In this document: positions 10,840 through 21,957 of the stretch, piece by piece
Numbering within the stretch: position 1 is the first letter of the stretch
Layout of the letters: each line of letters opens with the position of its first letter
Assembly: GCF_016801865.2 (NCBI RefSeq)
Contig: NC_068939.1
Location: forward strand, 156,680,240 to 156,744,239
Source of the DNA: Culex pipiens pallens
Taxonomy: Eukaryota; Arthropoda; Insecta; Diptera; Culicidae
Direction: 5' to 3'
DNA length: 64,000 bases
Made by a program: the position numbers and the translations under genes
Notes under the pieces: generated by a model
What the model was told of the DNA's origin: nothing
Seen by the model: the letters and a program-made list of their open reading frames with translations, nothing else
The model's database searches: none

Positions 10840-12016
10840 TAGTTTTTATTGTGACAGAGTCTGTCTTGAATAAAATATCAATAATTTTGTAAAATTTGTG
10901 TGTTTTCCATTCTTTCAATCATTGTCAGTTTTTTTATATTTAAATCATGTTTTTAAGTTCAAATTTTTTTCCAAGAATTGTTAATATTTTTGAATTATTT
11001 AAGATCATTTATCTCTCTTTCAAGTATTCAGTTTATTAAATAGGTTTAAAATAAGTGGGCCTTGCGTCGCGTTTTCCACTGGTGTTTTGTTTGACCCTCC
11101 AGGATTGAAAAAAAAAACTGAAATAAAATTGATAACGATTTAAATTTATAACAAAGTAATTGCTTTGAATTATCAATTTTAATTCAGTGACCGTTTGAAC
11201 GGACAGATGAAAAATCAGTTTTAAGGCACGGGGTGTTTTCCGGGCAACCTTTAGAAGAAAAAGTAGTCATCGCTACTTTCAAATGTGTCTTATAGGAAAT
11301 TTTCTCAGCTTTCCAAAGCTTCAAGCGTTCCATCGAAAAATTTCTGAGATATATTTTTTAAAAGTTTTTTTTTTAGGTTCCATCATTATTTGTTTTTTTT
11401 TTAAAGGTCCTAGTGGATGGTTTGCCAATCAGTAAACATTTTTAAAATTTATTTATTTATCCTGAGTTTTTGAATATGTGAGACTATAACTAGACTATAA
11501 GCAATTATAATCCTAAAACATAATTTTAACATAATTTACCCAATTCAAGCCAGAATTTTCAAATCTAATTTAGAAAATCTCGAGTTTTTTTTTTGAAAGG
11601 GTCCTATAAACTATTGTCTTTCATATGTTTATAGGACCTATTCAAAAAAAAAAAAAAAAAACTCTAGAAATGTTTCTTATGACCATACGAAAATTATAGG
11701 CTAGTTTTGGAAATTTTGATACAATAATTGTTTTGATATTTGGATCATACCCATTAGTCCTGAAAGGTTTGTTAGGGACCATCCATAAACCACGTGGACA
11801 CTGTTTTTAAATCTCAGACCCCCTAACCCCCTCCCTCCCCTACCTCGTGGACAATTTCCATACAAAACAAATCTTTTAATTGTTTAAAACATGTTTTATA
11901 ACCGATATTGAACTATTAATTACTACTTTCTACGTATTACTATACTATTGCAAGCTTCAGGAGAAATACTTTTCATGAGTATTAAATGATCAAAAAATCA
12001 GCAATATTGTAGCAGT
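10840..12016. other. Intergenic spacer with small repeats
   Basis: No gene recognised. It holds a short hairpin at 11582-11665 and, at ~11771-11860, the dispersed sequence GGGACCATCCATAAACCACG, also seen near 56343 and, inverted, near 57655. Confidence 0.5.
11582..11665. repeat. Short hairpin repeat with poly(T)/poly(A) arms
   Basis: GAG plus a T run, then GTCCTATAAAC, a ~15-base loop, GTTTATAGGAC, and an A run plus ACTC form one long stem. The core and loop (ATTGTCTTTCATATG) recur at 36160-36232, and a relative with a different loop lies at 38989-39132. Confidence 0.7.
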
Positions 12017-12023
12017 CTTATGT

Positions 12024-13149
12024 AAAAAAAACGAAGTTGACTTTATAGCTGTCGGCCACCATTGCTAGTAGGGTAGAGTAGTCATCAATGAGACACGGGG
12101 AACAATGATAAAATGGCTCTCGCAAGTCGTAGTTTCAACCAATCAGGCTAATATTTGGGGGAAAGGTGTGTCTACTGGATACACTTCTGCCATAATAGTG
12201 GCTTTGGTTGTGGACGCTCCCTTGCAAAGTTATTCATAAATGTTTGATTTTGGGGTGTAAAAGTAAATTATGACTGAAAATTACATTTTCGCTCATAGGC
12301 TGCCAATAACACAAAAACTAATATTTCTCCAAATTTCTTTCGTTATTTCATAGGGCATGAGTTGGGCTACAATGGCCTTTCATTAGATTTGACCAAAATT
12401 AAGAATATACCCAGAATCCAGGGCTGTCTCATTGTTCCCCACTCTTTTCAGCCCATGGGTAACAATGAGACACTTTGATTTTTCTTCATTAAACTTTTCA
12501 AAATCTAGGGAAATCTTTCAAAACATGAATTGGAAGTGATTTTTGGCATATTTATTAAGTTTTGACTTCATTTAGCCAAAAATATAAAGTTATTTGGTAT
12601 AAATAAATGGATTTTACTAAATTTATTTACTTTTTAGTATAACTTTTGTTAATTAAAGTTTAAAGTTGGCAAAATTGCTTTAAAATGTTCAAGGTAAGTT
12701 ACCTGCAATGGAACAATACAAAAACGTGATGTTTTACTAGAAAAGTATTGATTTTCGTAGAGTGTCTCATTGTTCCCCACCTGTCTCATTGTTCCTGCCA
12801 AGTGCGTCTACAATGAGACAGTTGGATAGCTCTGGCTGTAGAGGTCGGATCGATCTCATATTTTTATCAATGTTAGAACACATTAAAAGATAGAAAATGC
12901 AACAAAAAGCTCATTAAAACATGCTGATGAAAAATATACAAAAATCGTTGAAAGTTGAAAACCAAAAGTGTCTCATTGATGACTACCCTACCCTACCAAC
13001 CACTAGTGTCTTCCTTTTTAACTACAAGGAGCGACGGCGCCGAAAACCCATATTTACACAAAGAATTTTAGAGCGCCCGCCGTGGGATTCGAACCGGCGA
13101 CCCCTGGATTGTGAGTCCAGTGCGCGGTCCGATTGATCCACACGGTCGA
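12024..13149 (-). mobile_element. tRNA-derived SINE, copy 1, split by a DNA element
   Basis: Read on the minus strand, the tRNA-like head (~13149-13075) has an A-box-like TGGATCAATCGG and a B box GGTTCGAATCC, the internal promoter of RNA polymerase III. The body continues to ~13000 and resumes at 12070-12031 after the insertion at 12071-12993. CTTATGT at 12017-12023 and 13150-13156 is a target-site duplication. Compared with the copy at 31.4 kb it lacks ~43 bases (GTTTGGCCGCC...GGCAC). It is a retroposed element, not a functional tRNA gene. Confidence 0.85.
12071..12993. mobile_element. TA-flanked TIR element (923 bp) inside the SINE
   Basis: The ends GGGTAGAGTAGTCATCAATG and, inverted, GGGTAGGGTAGTCATCAATG are flanked by TA on both sides; removing the element restores the SINE sequence GCTAGTACCAACCAC of the other copy. 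Within it, the motif TCTCATTGTTCCCCAC (or its reverse complement) recurs at ~12427, ~12457, ~12765 and ~12785, with shorter versions at both ends. TA duplication suggests Tc1/mariner-type mobilisation. No transposase ORF is visible. Confidence 0.88.
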
Positions 13150-13156
13150 CTTATGT

Positions 13157-15597
13157 CTTATGTATCTCATCTTTAATATTATTGTTTTGCCAAATGAAAT
13201 TTCTGCGTTCCTGTACACCGAAATTTCACTGATATTCAAAGTAGAAAAAATATGTATAAATCGTTTTCGTTTCTTTTGTGATAAATGGGAAAATGGGACC
13301 CAAGCAAAGATCCAAGGGGTCTCCCGAGCAAAAGTTTACACCCAAAAATTACACATAAAGAAAGGTGACTATTTTTTATGTAAAACTGCGTTACTCAAAG
13401 CGCTGCTCTGCTCCAGAGCTCGAATCGAGTTGATATCTGCATGCATTTTTTTTATTTCAGTTTTAAAATTATTCTATTTTTCCTCTAAAATGTCTTAAAG
13501 TTTAACCAATTGAGATGTGATGACCCTTCATTTTCTTGCCTTTTATTCGCCCTATTATGTGATTTTTGAATTTCTTATTTTTTTTAAATTTTGCCTAAAA
13601 TGTTTTTGTTGACCTAGAGTGCTTATATTGGGCCATATGCTAGTTATATATGTCCAAACAACTCTTGCAAATTTCAGGTGGGTTTATGATGTCGAGACGA
13701 CGATGTTTGCCCAGAAAAGAGAATCAAATTTTAATCAAAGCATCAAAAATCAAAAGATTTAAAAAAAAATAAATTGGGACGAGATAGCGCATAAGCGACG
13801 ATATTGCAAAAATATGTTTAAATTAAAATGAATAATTTTGTAATACTGTTTGATTCAAAATTCAGAAAATGAAAATTGCTAATTCATATTTTGAACCTCT
13901 CCTCGATCAAGGACAAAAACTTTAAATCAAATTTGGATTTAATGGAGTCACCTGGTATCTCTTCTCCCATGAAGTACCATACGCCTCCACCGAACCATTT
14001 TCGTATGCGGTTCTGGTGACAGATCCAGCTGTTATCTCCTCACTACATCGTTACATACGTTAAACCTGCCCCGCTCGAAGTGCAAATCCTCTTCGTGGAA
14101 ACATGCGGCACATGCGCAACTTGACTCTTCTTTTTTTTTTGTTTTGTAAATATGACAATTTGGCGAAAAGTCATTCTTGAAAGTTGTGTTCTTATCTCAT
14201 CGTTCGGTGATTTTGTTTGCAGTGAAATTCTCGATTTTGAGGAAAGTTTTTGGTTCTGAACCCATCGCATGGAACCGCTGATTGTGAAGAGCAATACGAT
14301 TGTGACTATTTAGTGGTGGCGTTTGATTAAATATTGGCAGCTGATAAGAACGGCAAAACTATTCCGGGCTGATTGAGTTGAAGCACGAGGACCATTTGTG
14401 CATCCCGTATCTCGGTTAATTAGGTATGTTTTGAATGCATCACGTTTTTCCTCCTCTTTACATGCAGTTTTGCGTCTTATCGCGGGAAATGTGAGGCGTC
14501 GCTTGTCAATGGAAACTAGGTACTCCATCGTGCAAAAAATTTCACAGCTTTTGATTGTTTATATCATACGACGTGTACGTGAGAGTATTTTTAGTCTTTT
14601 GCGAAAGAGTTTTTGGATTTTTTTTGTTTCGTTGTGAATCGTGAAATTAAACCACTAGGACTGCTAGGAGAAAGAAATGGTAATCAATATCCAACAGAGG
14701 ATGAGATAACCTTCGTGTTATTTGAGTGATGCCCTCGTTTGTGATAGCACACCTTAATGCTGATGATTAATGTGTACTTTCCAGGGTGTGAGCTTATTTA
14801 TGACTCTGAGGCGTTGATACTACAATTTTAGTAAATGTGATTATGTTGTCAATTCAGTTGATTTCAGTTTTGATTGAATCTAAAATTTAAATGTTTTTTT
14901 TTCTGGTTTGGCAGCCAAAAACATTAATGTTTTATTTTTAAAGGGAAGTTATATTTAGTTGTAATATTGAATGAAAACATAGAAAATAATTCCAAGAAAC
15001 TTTATATTAATTTCATAGCGCATCCTGGATTTGGAGTAGCGAAATTCGAAGTAAAGAATCCGATCTGTATGAGTTATATTAATAAGCAAGTTAACCCGTG
15101 GTGACACGCCAACTTAAGATGGGATGTTTTATTTTATCATGCTTTTCCATTTTCCAAAGCCTTTGCAAGAGAAATATTTCCATTTAGTAATTAACTACTG
15201 GTGATGGAAACCAAAGTCAATAAAGCGAGTTGATTGGTTCAGCTCAATTAAATTAATGGATGAAAATAGGAAACAGACCTCTTTTTTTTACATGTGATGA
15301 AAATTAAAGGCCATTGCAAAATTTTTTTTAAGTTTTTATCTCTCCCACACCTATAACATTTTGCCGAAGAATCAAAAGGTAAAATTAAAAATACATATAA
15401 TAAAGTATATTTTTGTATTTTTTATTTAGAAACAAGAAGTTTTTTTCATCAAGAAGTTTCCCACAAGTCTAGGCTATTGATTTTGGCGTTTTTTGCTGTT
15501 TTTAAGAGAGAAATTATTAAAAATTCTGTGAAAATAATTTAATTTTTTAACTTGAACATGTTTCCAAAGTAAAATGTCGACATCATATATCAATATA
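13157..15597. other. Intergenic stretch, no gene supported
   Basis: Only short ORFs, none resembling a known protein. A slightly less AT-rich patch at ~13960-14720 could hold regulatory or untranslated sequence, but neither splice sites in a convincing order nor a promoter can be argued. The rest is A/T-rich spacer. Confidence 0.4.
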
Positions 15598-15980
15598 CAG
15601 TCGACCTTCTGGCTGTCGATCTTCTCGATATCAATATTGCTCCATGTACCGATGAATTCTTCAGTCCCTTTAAACTGCATACTTCAATTGTCTTTATTCC
15701 TCGATATTTTCTCTTGCTTTAAGGATCTCTTCCTCGACACGGTCCCTTGGAATTCTATTTGCTTTACAAATCTATTCCGGTTGTCAATACTTTCACTTTC
15801 TCTTGGCTTGCATAGACATTTTTCTTTGAGAAACAAAGCTTTGAAGGATGTTTGACATTTCTTTGTTTTTGTTTGCTGGACGTTGCCATGGTTCTCTCCC
15901 ATAGCTGGTTAGCAAGAAAAAACAAATTTCAATCGAGTCTTCAAAGGTCCCTTGGATATTGACAACCAGAGAGTCGACTG
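15598..15980. mobile_element. Pogo/Tigger-like MITE (383 bp)
   Basis: TA flanks (15596-15597, 15981-15982) enclose ends CAGTCGACCTTCTGG and, inverted, CAGTCGACTCTCTGG. TA target duplications and ends beginning CAGT...CTC are characteristic of pogo/Tigger elements. A left end of the same family starts at ~54552 (CAGTGAACTCTCTCGTTGTC). Apparent ORFs within are incidental. Confidence 0.7.
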
Positions 15981-16064
15981 TAAATACAAAACATTATTGT
16001 TGAAACACCTGGTGACCTGGGAATGATTTGAAGTGACATACGGAGCTATTTGAACTTATTTTAA

Positions 16065-16678
16065 CCCTCTACTGCCCAAATTTTTTTTCGAAAATTTTTA
16101 TTTTTCCCGTGCTCAGGAGGTCATTTTGAGAAACTTTTGTTCTACGAAAAACTTTACTTCTCTTGTTTTATGTTTTTCTTGTTTCATTTTTAATATTTTA
16201 ATTTGAATTTATCTTGTTAAATTTATGTTTGTTTTTGGTAGTTTTAGGCCTATTCTACCATCTCCTATAATTAAATTTTGCCTATCTAATTTTTTCATGT
16301 TTTTACAGTCACTTTTTAAATTTTTTGCTTATTTTTCACATTTTCTGCTATAAAATGGCACCATTATCATTTAAGTTGTAAAAAATGCGTATAGGGAAAG
16401 TCTGGGACACTAGAAAAATTACTGCATACTTCTTTTTACTTGCAATAAAGAAAATGTTAATAAAAAATACAGTCAAAGTTGACCCCTAAAAAAATGACAT
16501 TTTTAAAAACATTGGCAAAGTCACATAAAACAAGTAAAACCTCCAACCCATAAATTTTCTCAAATTTTAAAAGTTCTTCTTTTCAATGCTTTTCAAAGAT
16601 GAAAAATTGGTTGAAAAATTGATTTCTGGCGATTTTTTAAATCGAAGCCCGTCTAAAGGCGGGGTTGAGTTGTAGGGG
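16065..16678 (-). mobile_element. piggyBac-like MITE, copy 2
   Basis: TTAA at 16061-16064 and 16679-16682 flank CCCTCTAC and TAGGGG ends. The body is the reverse complement of the copies at 9638 and 23856: the GCCCGTCTAAAGGCGGGGTTG end lies on the right here. About 614 bp and uninterrupted, so it serves as a reference for the interrupted copy. Confidence 0.85.
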
Positions 16679-17055
16679 TTAAATAATTTAGCACATTTTT
16701 TTTTATAAAACAGTCGCGAGAAGTAAATGGTTTTTGGGATTCTTTTGAAATTGAAATCATTGTTCCTGGGGCAACAACTTATCGAAATCCGGGTGAGCCC
16801 GAAGATTTCATGAACATCGTATTTTTTCGGAAACCCTACTAAATAAAACAATTATTTTAAACTGGCATTTTCAAAATGTTAGGGGTAACTTAATCCCCCT
16901 TTCAACATTTTAAAGAAATCATAAGCAAAATGTTTCTTAATCATCCAAACTATTGATTTCTATCAGTTACAGCAATTTTACATAAAGCCTGAACGTTTTT
17001 GTTCAAACTATTACAAGTTTAGTATGTATAATATTTAAAAAAAAACTTAAAATAT

Positions 17056-17488
17056 TCTTTTTGCAATTCCGTCGTGAAACTACTTACTTTTCCTGTCATT
17101 TTTGAACGACGAAATAGCCTACTTTTCTGTACCAAAAATAACAGAATCGAATAGCAATACTTTTCAAAATAAATGCGGAAAAGTTCTACTTTTCAGCACT
17201 GAAATGGGTGCTGAAAAGTTGAACTTTTCAGCACTTGTTTTGAAAAGTAACACTTTTCAACATTTTTTTGATTTAAACGATTTATTGACAAAATACATGA
17301 AAATTCGACTTAAAATTTCACTCAGTGGGTGTTTTTCGAAGTTGCAAAAAATGTTGTATGGAACTCGTTGCAAAACTTGATTTTTTCAGCACTCGTCGTA
17401 TTTATCCAACTCGGTGAACCTCGTTGGATAAATGTACGACTCGTGCTGAAAAAATCCTCTTTTTGCAACTTGTTGCATAAACTACTAT
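17056..17488 (+). repeat. ~430-bp dispersed repeat, copy A
   Basis: Starts TTTTTGCAATTCCGTCG and ends TTGCATAAACTACTATT. It contains internal palindromes: GTGCTGAAAAGTTGAACTTTTCAGCAC (its two halves pair), and a longer hairpin with arms TTCAGCACTCGTCGTA and TACGACTCGTGCTGAA around a TTATCCAAC/GTTGGATAA stem. Near-identical copies are at 25338-25770 (same strand) and 31670-32100 (opposite); a shortened one is at ~20577-20898. Ends carry no obvious long TIR, so the class is unknown. Confidence 0.8.
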
Positions 17489-19229
17489 TTTTAAACCAAA
17501 ATTGTGCGTGTTTTGATTTGAACGGTGAATTGACTAAACACATAGACATTTGAACTGAACAAAATATCGAAATGTATCAGTTGTGAAACGCTTTATTTAC
17601 ACTCTCAATTATCCCTTGCCTTAATAGCAGGGTGATAATCAAGAGCAGTAAAACTCATTCATAAAGTTTGTCCACGAGAGATGCGGCCCCAGCTTGCACG
17701 AGTGAATCACATGTCGAAGGCATTATTGAGTGGCGCGCGCGTGGCACTTCAAGCAAACAATTTTTAAATTGCTTGACGCCTTACAGTATTGATTAATGAT
17801 AACAAATATTTTTAATTATAATAAGAAAAATAGATTTAAGAAAGTTCACATTTTTGCATTTTTCAATTTACAAGACAATTTAGGTGGCAAAGAAAAAGTC
17901 AAAGATACAAACTTTTGATAAGCCATAGCTCTGATGCAATAAACCAAATAACTCCGGTTCACCACGTGCGTTCAGGCTTGAACACGCCGCCGCCGCGCGT
18001 GGGTTTTATAACGCAGCACAGCACTAATGATGAAAATTTGGACAGCGTGTCAGCGTCAACTCTCGGCTCGGCATTAGAGTCATCCTAGCCAAGGGTGGGG
18101 TTGAAATTCGCGACAAGCCAATTTGAGCTAGTACCGATCATACACGAAGTAATGAGAGGCGTCTCGTCGTTAGAGGAAATTGCGATTTTATATGTGTAGA
18201 GTGCGGTCATAGACAGAGAGAGGTGCAGGAATAGCTTGCTCTTGTTGCTCTACAAGTAATGCAAGTATTAAAGTGTGTTTTTTTTTAATTTCCCTCCAAG
18301 GGGTAAACGTTTCAAGAATCAGAAGGCAAAACATTAAAATAACACTACTCGACATTTCTGAAGTTAGTGTGAGTAAACGTTTCGTTTAATCAAGATATGG
18401 CTGCCAGAACACGCTTCAACCGACAGAATTGAATTTTAGTGAATTCCCTGACAATAAATAAAATTGTAATCATGGAATCATCTTAAGCAACCTTGCGCAA
18501 CCCATTATTTTTGCTACCCTTCCTCACATATAAACGTGGGTGCGCATGGTGGAAAATCACAATTTAAAAAGTTGTCAAGCTCTATTTTCAACATTTAAAA
18601 TCTACAAAGTTTTCTTGCTGATTAATCATTAATGAAAGTAATGCAAAATATCGAAAATATCAGTTTACCGACTTTGGCCAATCTCTGGTCCCTAAATTAG
18701 AAATGTTGAAAAAGTTACGAAGGTTACAGATTGTAGTTAAATGAAAATCTTTATAAAACGTTTTATAAAAAGTAAAAAAATCAATTGTGATTAATAGATG
18801 TTTTTTCCAAATGTTACTTTGGGATTTTTCAAGTGCGGGGGAGTATTTTTTTTCAAATAAAATTTGTATTGGCCATACAAATTCAAAAATCAAACTCATT
18901 TTATTTTGTTTTATTTTCCAAGTTCTTTTTCAATAACAAACATGTTTTTCACATATGTATAAGTGAGATTAAAGATTTGAATAGAGCAGTTGTTTTTGTT
19001 AATTCATTTATTTCTGTCCGTTTCAACATTCTTGGCCATTTGCTGCCCTAGAATGAATAGAAAGGGGTTAAATTGCCAACGTAAATATTTCACCTTCAGT
19101 AGGTAGTTTTTTTAACCTTGTTATTGATTTTTTTTATTTTTATATAGCTGTTTTGATTGTAATTTTTCAGAATACTTCAATAATTTTGCTCATGTTTTCA
19201 GACACTCGACATTTTATTACATACATTTA
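17489..19229. other. Intergenic stretch with a GC-richer patch
   Basis: No gene supported. 17640-18240 is richer in G/C, with GCGCGCGTGG and CGCCGCCGCCGCGCG runs and a TTTTATAACGC box. It might be a promoter or enhancer, but no following open reading frame or splice donor can be tied to it. Confidence 0.35.
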
Positions 19230-20340
19230 GAGCGTCCGATTTCCCGGGGTTACAAATTTCCCGGGAAACGAGAAATTTTCAACCAATTTCCCGGGAAATC
19301 CCGGGAAATTTTAAATTTATTGAAAATTGTTATGATCTTGGGTTTGATTAATGTTTTGTATCAACATTGTATATAACAGCGACTCTAATGGTTAAAATAA
19401 GTGTTAAAATCAATTAATAGCATGACTGCATGTAGAAAATTTTACAACTAGAACTAAATGTATATTTTTTTCTTATTCTATAAGATCAAATCGTACAATA
19501 AACCAAAAAATGATCTTATTTTTTGCAAACAAATCATATTGGTTTCAGATCGTGAACAAAATAGAAAAGCTTTTTAGTTTTTCTTGCAAAAAATAACTTC
19601 TCGTTATACCTCAAACAACTCAATGTTTTTAAATATTTGGAGCAAGTTTTTTTTAAATATTTTTTTGGCACCTCTGAAACAATACAAACTAGTTTTTCAA
19701 TGTTTTTTTTATGGGTTTCTTATTCCAAATGGCTTTTGGGTTTATAAATGACTTCGGCTAGAAAAAAATCACAGCGCAAAAACCATGATTTTAATTAAAT
19801 TTACGATACATTAATAGCACTCCAAGCATTCTTTAATTTTTTTTTCCAAATTTAACCTAAACTTCAAATTTTAATTTCTTGAATAGTAGGTATGAAACGA
19901 ATTGAGGGAATTTTTTTGCAGAAACCTATTTGAAATATTTAATGATACTACATAATTCAATATTCATCTCATTTGATCATGGTAAACAAAAACGTAAAAA
20001 ATCTCAATTTTGTTTAAAGTTTATTTTCATTAAGCTAGATCTATTTCCAGATCCTTCTAAAATTAATATTAAATCAAATAAGTTTTAATTTAAAATTTTC
20101 TGATCATTTGATTAATTCTTTTTCATAAGAACTGAAGAATAAATGGAATTGAACAATTTTTTGTTGAGATTATTCATTTACTATTTTTTCAGAGTAATTT
20201 CTCAAAATTGGTTTCAAAAAGTAGTGATATGTATACTTTCGCTCGAATTTCAGGAATTCCCGGGAAATTTTCAAATTCAAACGGGAAATATTTTTTTACG
20301 GGAAATCCCGGGAATTCCCGGGACGGGAAATTGGACGCTC
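19230..20340. mobile_element. TIR element with GAGCGTCC ends and CCCGGG-rich termini
   Basis: The left end GAGCGTCCGATTTCCCGGG pairs with the right end CCCGGGACGGGAAATTGGACGCTC. Both termini are packed with TTTCCCGGGAAA-type palindromes. ACATTTA occurs just outside each end, offset by a few bases on the right, a possible target duplication. The ~1-kb interior is A/T-rich with no transposase. A fragment of a related end (TTCCCGGGATGGACGCAC) is at ~45690-45712. Confidence 0.7.
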
Positions 20341-20576
20341 TTCATACATTTAAAATACCTAACATTTCTTTTGCTGTGTTTTTTTTAATTGGAGCATTTT
20401 TCAAAAATATAACATTATTGGAAATTTAATTGAAGATTTCGTGCGTTCAGAAAGTTATTAAATCATTTCCTTTGCTGAGATTTTTTGTTCCTTCAAAAAA
20501 GTTAAACCAAACTTTATTTATCTAATTTTTTTTCAAATTTAAGTTCGACCATTACATTTTTTTAAATTCGGATTAA

Positions 20577-20898
20577 AATAGTGGTTTATGCAACAAGTTC
20601 CATATAACATTTTTTGCAATTCCGTAAAAAAAACCCTTTGAGTGAAATTATATGCCAAATGTTCATGTATTTTGTCAATTAAACTAGTGCTGAAAAGTTC
20701 AATTTTTCAGCATCCATTTCAGCGCTGAAAAATTAAACTTTTCAGCACTATTTTCAAAAAATAATAGAACTTTTCAGCATTTATTTTGATAGCGTTACTA
20801 TTCGATTCTCTTATTTTTGATGCATAAAAGTAGCCATTTTCGTCGTTCAAGAATGCCAGGAAAAGAAAGTAGTTTCACGATGGAATTGCATAAAACTA
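20577..20898 (-). repeat. ~430-bp dispersed repeat, copy B, internally deleted
   Basis: Reverse-strand relative of the 17056-17488 repeat. The ~95 bases holding the CGAGTCGTA/TACGACTCG hairpin are missing: the sequence jumps from GCAACAAGTT directly to CCATATAAC. In full copies this segment is bounded by similar GCAACAAGTT and GCAACGAGTT, so deletion between short direct repeats is likely. Confidence 0.7.
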
Positions 20899-21649
20899 AA
20901 TTTCATATTCCTAGCTAAATTTTAATTGATGTGAACAAAAAGTTTTTCAAAATCCTTAATAAACGATAACAACTATAATTTAATTATTTAATTTTGCTGT
21001 AATTTTTTTAAATAAATTTCAGAAAGTAAAATATGGTCCCATGATAAATGCCTGGATTGCATTCAAAACGAAAAATTGCACTGGAATTTTCATTTGATTC
21101 GGTTATACATTTTTTCGATAAAATGCTCAAGTTTAATGGGCCCTTATTTTATGCTCCTTGATTATGGAGCTCAGCAAATATTGGCCCGATTTTTTAGAGA
21201 GATTTTAACCAGAAATGATTTTAAAATATCCAAAAAAGAAAAAAAAAGGTCTAAAGATAGGGTTTATTTTTTGTTTTATCGACAAAATTCTGATAAATTC
21301 AAAATATTTTATCATTGTTCAATTGTCTATGCCACAACCGGTACATTACCGGCGCTATTTCTCATTTCAGAGCTAGTGAGAACTAGCGAGAACGCTTGTA
21401 TCAACCTGCCTAGCACACCTATCTCTCACCCCAACCCCCATCAAAACCGTCCGTTGGGGTGACATTGATCCAGATTTTCTAGATATGTTTAATTTAATTG
21501 CTTAATATATGTTTAATTTTTTTTGCTGAAATTGCTAAAAAATAATTTCGAGCTAATTTTCAAGATTTAGTTGATCCGTATCTAAATATTAGCAGCTTCT
21601 TAATCCATTGTCACCCCCACCAACGGTATTGAGCATTAAGTACAACCAC

Positions 21650-21957
21650 TGACTGAGTAGTGTGGATTTGCGCGACAAGCTCTTTCTCTCTCTAGATCGT
21701 CGCAGCTCAGGGGGCACTACTCGCAGAACTGCATCGCCAGTTCGCATCGCGACGTCGTCCTCTCGAAACGGTTTGCACGGTCGTCGTCGTCGTCGTCTAG
21801 GGCACCAGGTGTCTCCAGGGGTTGTCTCCTTTTCGGTTGAACGGATTCCGTTGAACGTCGGCGTGCGTGGAGTTCTGTGCTTGGGGGTGGAAGTTTTTTT
21901 TGTTTGTTTGGTTTTTTTTGCTTGGACGTTCAACAGTTTAGTGTGAGCTTCTTGGAG
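21650..21957 (+). promoter_or_regulatory. Candidate untranslated first exon (possibly of mGPDH)
   Basis: A locally GC-rich stretch follows AT-rich spacer and carries a TCGTCGTCGTCGTCGTC run and CTCTCTCTC. It ends in a consensus-like splice donor GAG|GTAATT (GT at 21958-21959). The next + strand exon with a good acceptor is mGPDH exon 2 at 27315, which begins 14 bases before its start codon and therefore needs an upstream untranslated exon. Linking the two is inference: 5.4 kb of intron and no transcript data. It could equally be a non-coding or unrelated exon. Confidence 0.3.
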
